Assembly (NCBI GenBank): GCA_017562135.1 | Contig: QEYB01000524.1 | Span: 343,630 to 407,629 of the forward strand | DNA length: 64,000 nucleotides | Direction of reading: 5' to 3' | Source of the DNA: Dipylidium caninum | Taxonomy: Eukaryota; Platyhelminthes; Cestoda; Cyclophyllidea; Dipylidiidae | Shown here: in pieces, positions 61,353 through 64,000 of the stretch | How the letters are laid out: each line of letters opens with the position of its first letter | Position numbering within the stretch: position 1 is the first letter of the stretch | Notes under the pieces: generated by a model | Database searches by the model: none | What the model saw: the letters and a program-made list of their open reading frames with translations, nothing else | Told to the model about the DNA's origin: nothing | Translations under genes and position numbers: made by a program

Positions 61353-62031
61353 GTGAGTAACCACATCTTCCATTCCTTAATAAATCAAGTAATTATGCCA
61401 TGGCGTTCCGTACTCTCGTTAATGCTTCTCTTGCTACGAAGTGTCCAACTTTTCGGGAATTTTTTAATTTTCTGGTTATTCCTCACTTCAGGAAGCCGAG
61501 CAAAGTAGTTTTTTTTAATGTCACCGTGGTCCTGTTCAGCGATCCTTAAGATTAATTGATTTTACCGATAAGTCTGGTTAGAATCTACACCATTGATATA
61601 TAGCCTTATTTCATAAAGGCGAAAATCTACTCTTTACTGTAGCGTCTTAGTTTTTACAATTGCACCATTTTTTGCCAATACCTAAAAATGGATTTTATAA
61701 AATTGCTCCAGCATTAACTCATCAGCTGATGAAGGATAGTCATTCAGATCACCTCACATCTTTTTTGTGGCTGCCTTTAACTACAACTTATTTCAAATCG
61801 TTTTTTACCGTATGCAAAATTCTCTCATTTTACATCCCTTTTACAAAGCTGTGATTTGTCAGTTCCTAAAGCCACCCCGTTAATATTTGGGGTATGCTTT
61901 GTATGTCAAAGAATAGGATTTTTCTCCTTTTAGTGCTGCGATTTATCTTTTATTTTCGTAATGTTGATAACTCTTCTGTCTGATATCTTAGCTACTCAAT
62001 TTTCTACCTTGAATCTATCTTTTCAATCTAG

Positions 62032-64000
62032 TTATCACTCCAGAGGACTTTCCCTGGCCGTCGAGGTGAAGCTCCCAATCCAGAATGTACCCGCTTCAAT
62101 GTAGAAATGATGTTAAGACAATATCAAATTTCCCCCATTTCCTCGCATTTATGACTAGGTGATATCGGACAATTTTATTAGTGAGACTTATATCACTATA
62201 GACAATTGTACACATCCTACACGAAGGCTTTTTATTTATTCCGTTGGAAATATTTCATATCACTTTTCTACCGTTAGGTTAAAGATGTTTACTGGGCGAC
62301 TTTGTGAATTGTGGCATTCTTTATGCAATATTTTTGAGTCTCACTTGTCGATACTTGTGCAGGACACAATAGGGATGCCTCTAAGATTGATACGTCAATG
62401 ATTTTCTAATCTAATTTGTAGCCACACACCGACACCAACAACCGTTAGAAAAGAGAATCTACTTCTTCGTAGGATGCATTCTTCGCAACACCAATTTCGT
62501 GGAGTCGTATATTATCATTATATGCAGCTGTACGGTGAAACCCTTCACTCTTCCATTTCCTCTTTTCTTTGTTGACCAACCGTCTCAATGTTGAAGCCTG
62601 GCTTTGCTAGGCGAACAGAATGGATGAGGTTGAGGCGGGTTTAGTTAGGTGAGATTTTCTTTTTCTACGGCTACTCAAACATTGTTTGCATTGTTTCTGT
62701 CCCCATGCTACACGGGGTGTTATGTTATTTAACTCCAATCTTTTTATGATGCTCTACAATTGAGAATTTGAATTAAGTGCGAGATGAATGTGCTTCTGTG
62801 TGTGCATAAGTGCGTATGTCGTCGTAGTCTATAATTATTTCTTCAATGGAGGCATTTACTCGACCTGTTCCTACCATCAAAAATGTATGTGACACAAGAT
62901 ATTGCATGCACATAAGCTTTTCTGGCAATTTGGAACCATGCAGGGCCTACTTTCGGAAGACTTTGTGCTAAATCCTATTTACATCAAATTGCCTTTCACA
63001 AAAAGATAGTCGAGGTCGGTTTTATCCTTTGTCCCCTTCATCCCTGAAGCACTGCCATGATTTTTCTTTTCTTTGGGTAGACAATAGTCAAATCTCTATA
63101 ATTCCTTCGGTTTGAATCTATTTGCCGACATGTTGTGCGTTTTGTTAAACCTCTCTACCCAAATGCGCAATTAGTAGCATTGATTTTAAACTTAATTTAG
63201 GTCGTGAAACCAGCTGTGTTCTCAACAACTCGGGACGACGATTCAAAAAAGCAAACTCGAGAGGCGTCTGAAATAGGGACATTATCTATGCGTGTGATTC
63301 CTCATCCTCGTCATTTGTGTGCATCACAGGACCCTCGGTAAGCTGTATCGCTTCTTGTTTTTATTCATATCTATTGCCATTTTACTTATTTTACTTGCCT
63401 AAATCGTAATATACAGAGTGATTAGGCTGGGAAGGTATTAAAAATGACTAGCTAAAAAGTGCACAATTTTATTACTTCTCGTAGTTACTTTTAAATTAAG
63501 CTCTTCCTGCACTTCTCCTTATAATCTTTCAGGCTGTTATATTGTTGATGGTTGCCAGTTGGAATATTTTCTTCATTCGCCTGTGGAGTCAAATATAGTC
63601 TCAGCTCATGTCAATTTTGGACTTGTGATAATTTGCATGTTAGATATCTTTTCAGTATTTTCCACAAGACTCAGAAGGTCACGGATTTACGTCGGGCGGA
63701 TCTTTCCCAATTTTTTTCTAATATCTGCCTCATTGTGGTCCTAGACAATGTCTTGTGAGTCTCGTTGCATGTTCTTTGGTCTTGCCAGGCGACGTGAGTG
63801 CCTTTCATTGTACTCACTGTGGAAGGTGTAAAAGTCTTACAAATTTTTTTCGATGATCGCCGATCTGGTTTCCATACGATGCAAAACGAGATCAAAGTAT
63901 AGAGGTGCACGTTCAATATCTCCGAAGGTTTGGTTCAAATTAATAGTGTTTGATAAACTGGCACTTGACTGAGATAGATGGTTTTTAAAATCTCTCTCTT
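62032..64000 (+). pseudogene. Distal P4-ATPase segments with frame breaks (decayed or misassembled)
   Basis: Conserved ATP10-type segments follow in the right order but are broken. At 62032-62150, FPGRRGEAPNPECTRFNVEM continues only after a frame slip (NDVKTISNF). At 62422-62535, VRKENLLLR and GCILRNTNFVE are in different frames, and the expected GT donor after the codons for YAG reads CT. At 63201-63345, RETSCVLNNSGRRFK is followed by SKLERRL in another frame, across a run of six A, and then by NRDIIYAC and FLILVICV in alternating frames. That is at least four lesions in about 1.3 kb. The two preceding exons are intact. This is either a recently dying gene copy or a stretch of poor sequence. 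I found no clear ATPase segment after 63.4 kb; the phosphorylation motif DKTGT is not in the window. Confidence 0.6.

Overview
This is nuclear genomic DNA from a metazoan, most likely a parasitic flatworm (tapeworm or fluke). The reasons are spliced genes of metazoan families, introns that mix kilobase lengths with micro-introns of 28-36 nt, abundant (GT)n, (GA)n and (GTAT)n microsatellites, and broken mariner copies. The flatworm assignment is inference; nothing here gives a species.

Layout, left to right. 1-2.4 kb has no recognisable gene. 2.4-5.7 kb (+) holds a three-exon model for an unrecognised protein with a poly-leucine segment. 10.4-11.15 kb (+) encodes NDUFS7, the N2-cluster subunit of complex I. 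12.2-30.4 kb (-) is a large PTPN3/PTPN4-type tyrosine phosphatase; reading frames and splice phases join from FERM through the PDZ module to the PTP domain, except for one unresolved linker junction. 32.5-34.2 kb (+) is a complete ten-exon MICU-type regulator of the mitochondrial calcium uniporter. 36.1-37.1 kb is a decayed mariner copy. 39.1-39.7 kb (+) is UBL4A/GET5. It converges on a minus-strand pair, mitochondrial ribosomal protein mL50 (40.0-40.6 kb) and NPRL2 (41.0-44.4 kb). 45.5-57.7 kb (+) is a UBASH3/TULA-type gene (UBA, 2H phosphodiesterase, SH3, histidine phosphatase), with a second mariner copy in an intron at 54.2-55.1 kb. From 60.6 kb (+) a P4-ATPase (ATP10-type flippase) begins and runs toward the right edge. 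Its first two exons are intact, but the later matching segments carry frame breaks.

The genes are not one pathway. Recurring themes are mitochondrial function (NDUFS7, MICU, mL50), membrane and tail-anchored protein handling (UBL4A, flippase), nutrient signalling (NPRL2 in GATOR1) and tyrosine-phosphatase signalling (PTPN4-like, UBASH3-like). I found no CRISPR array, prokaryotic operon, rRNA gene or convincing tRNA. I also found no clearly new multigene system. The most unusual items are the unrecognised protein, the two mariner copies sharing one deletion structure, and the lesions in the distal flippase exons.
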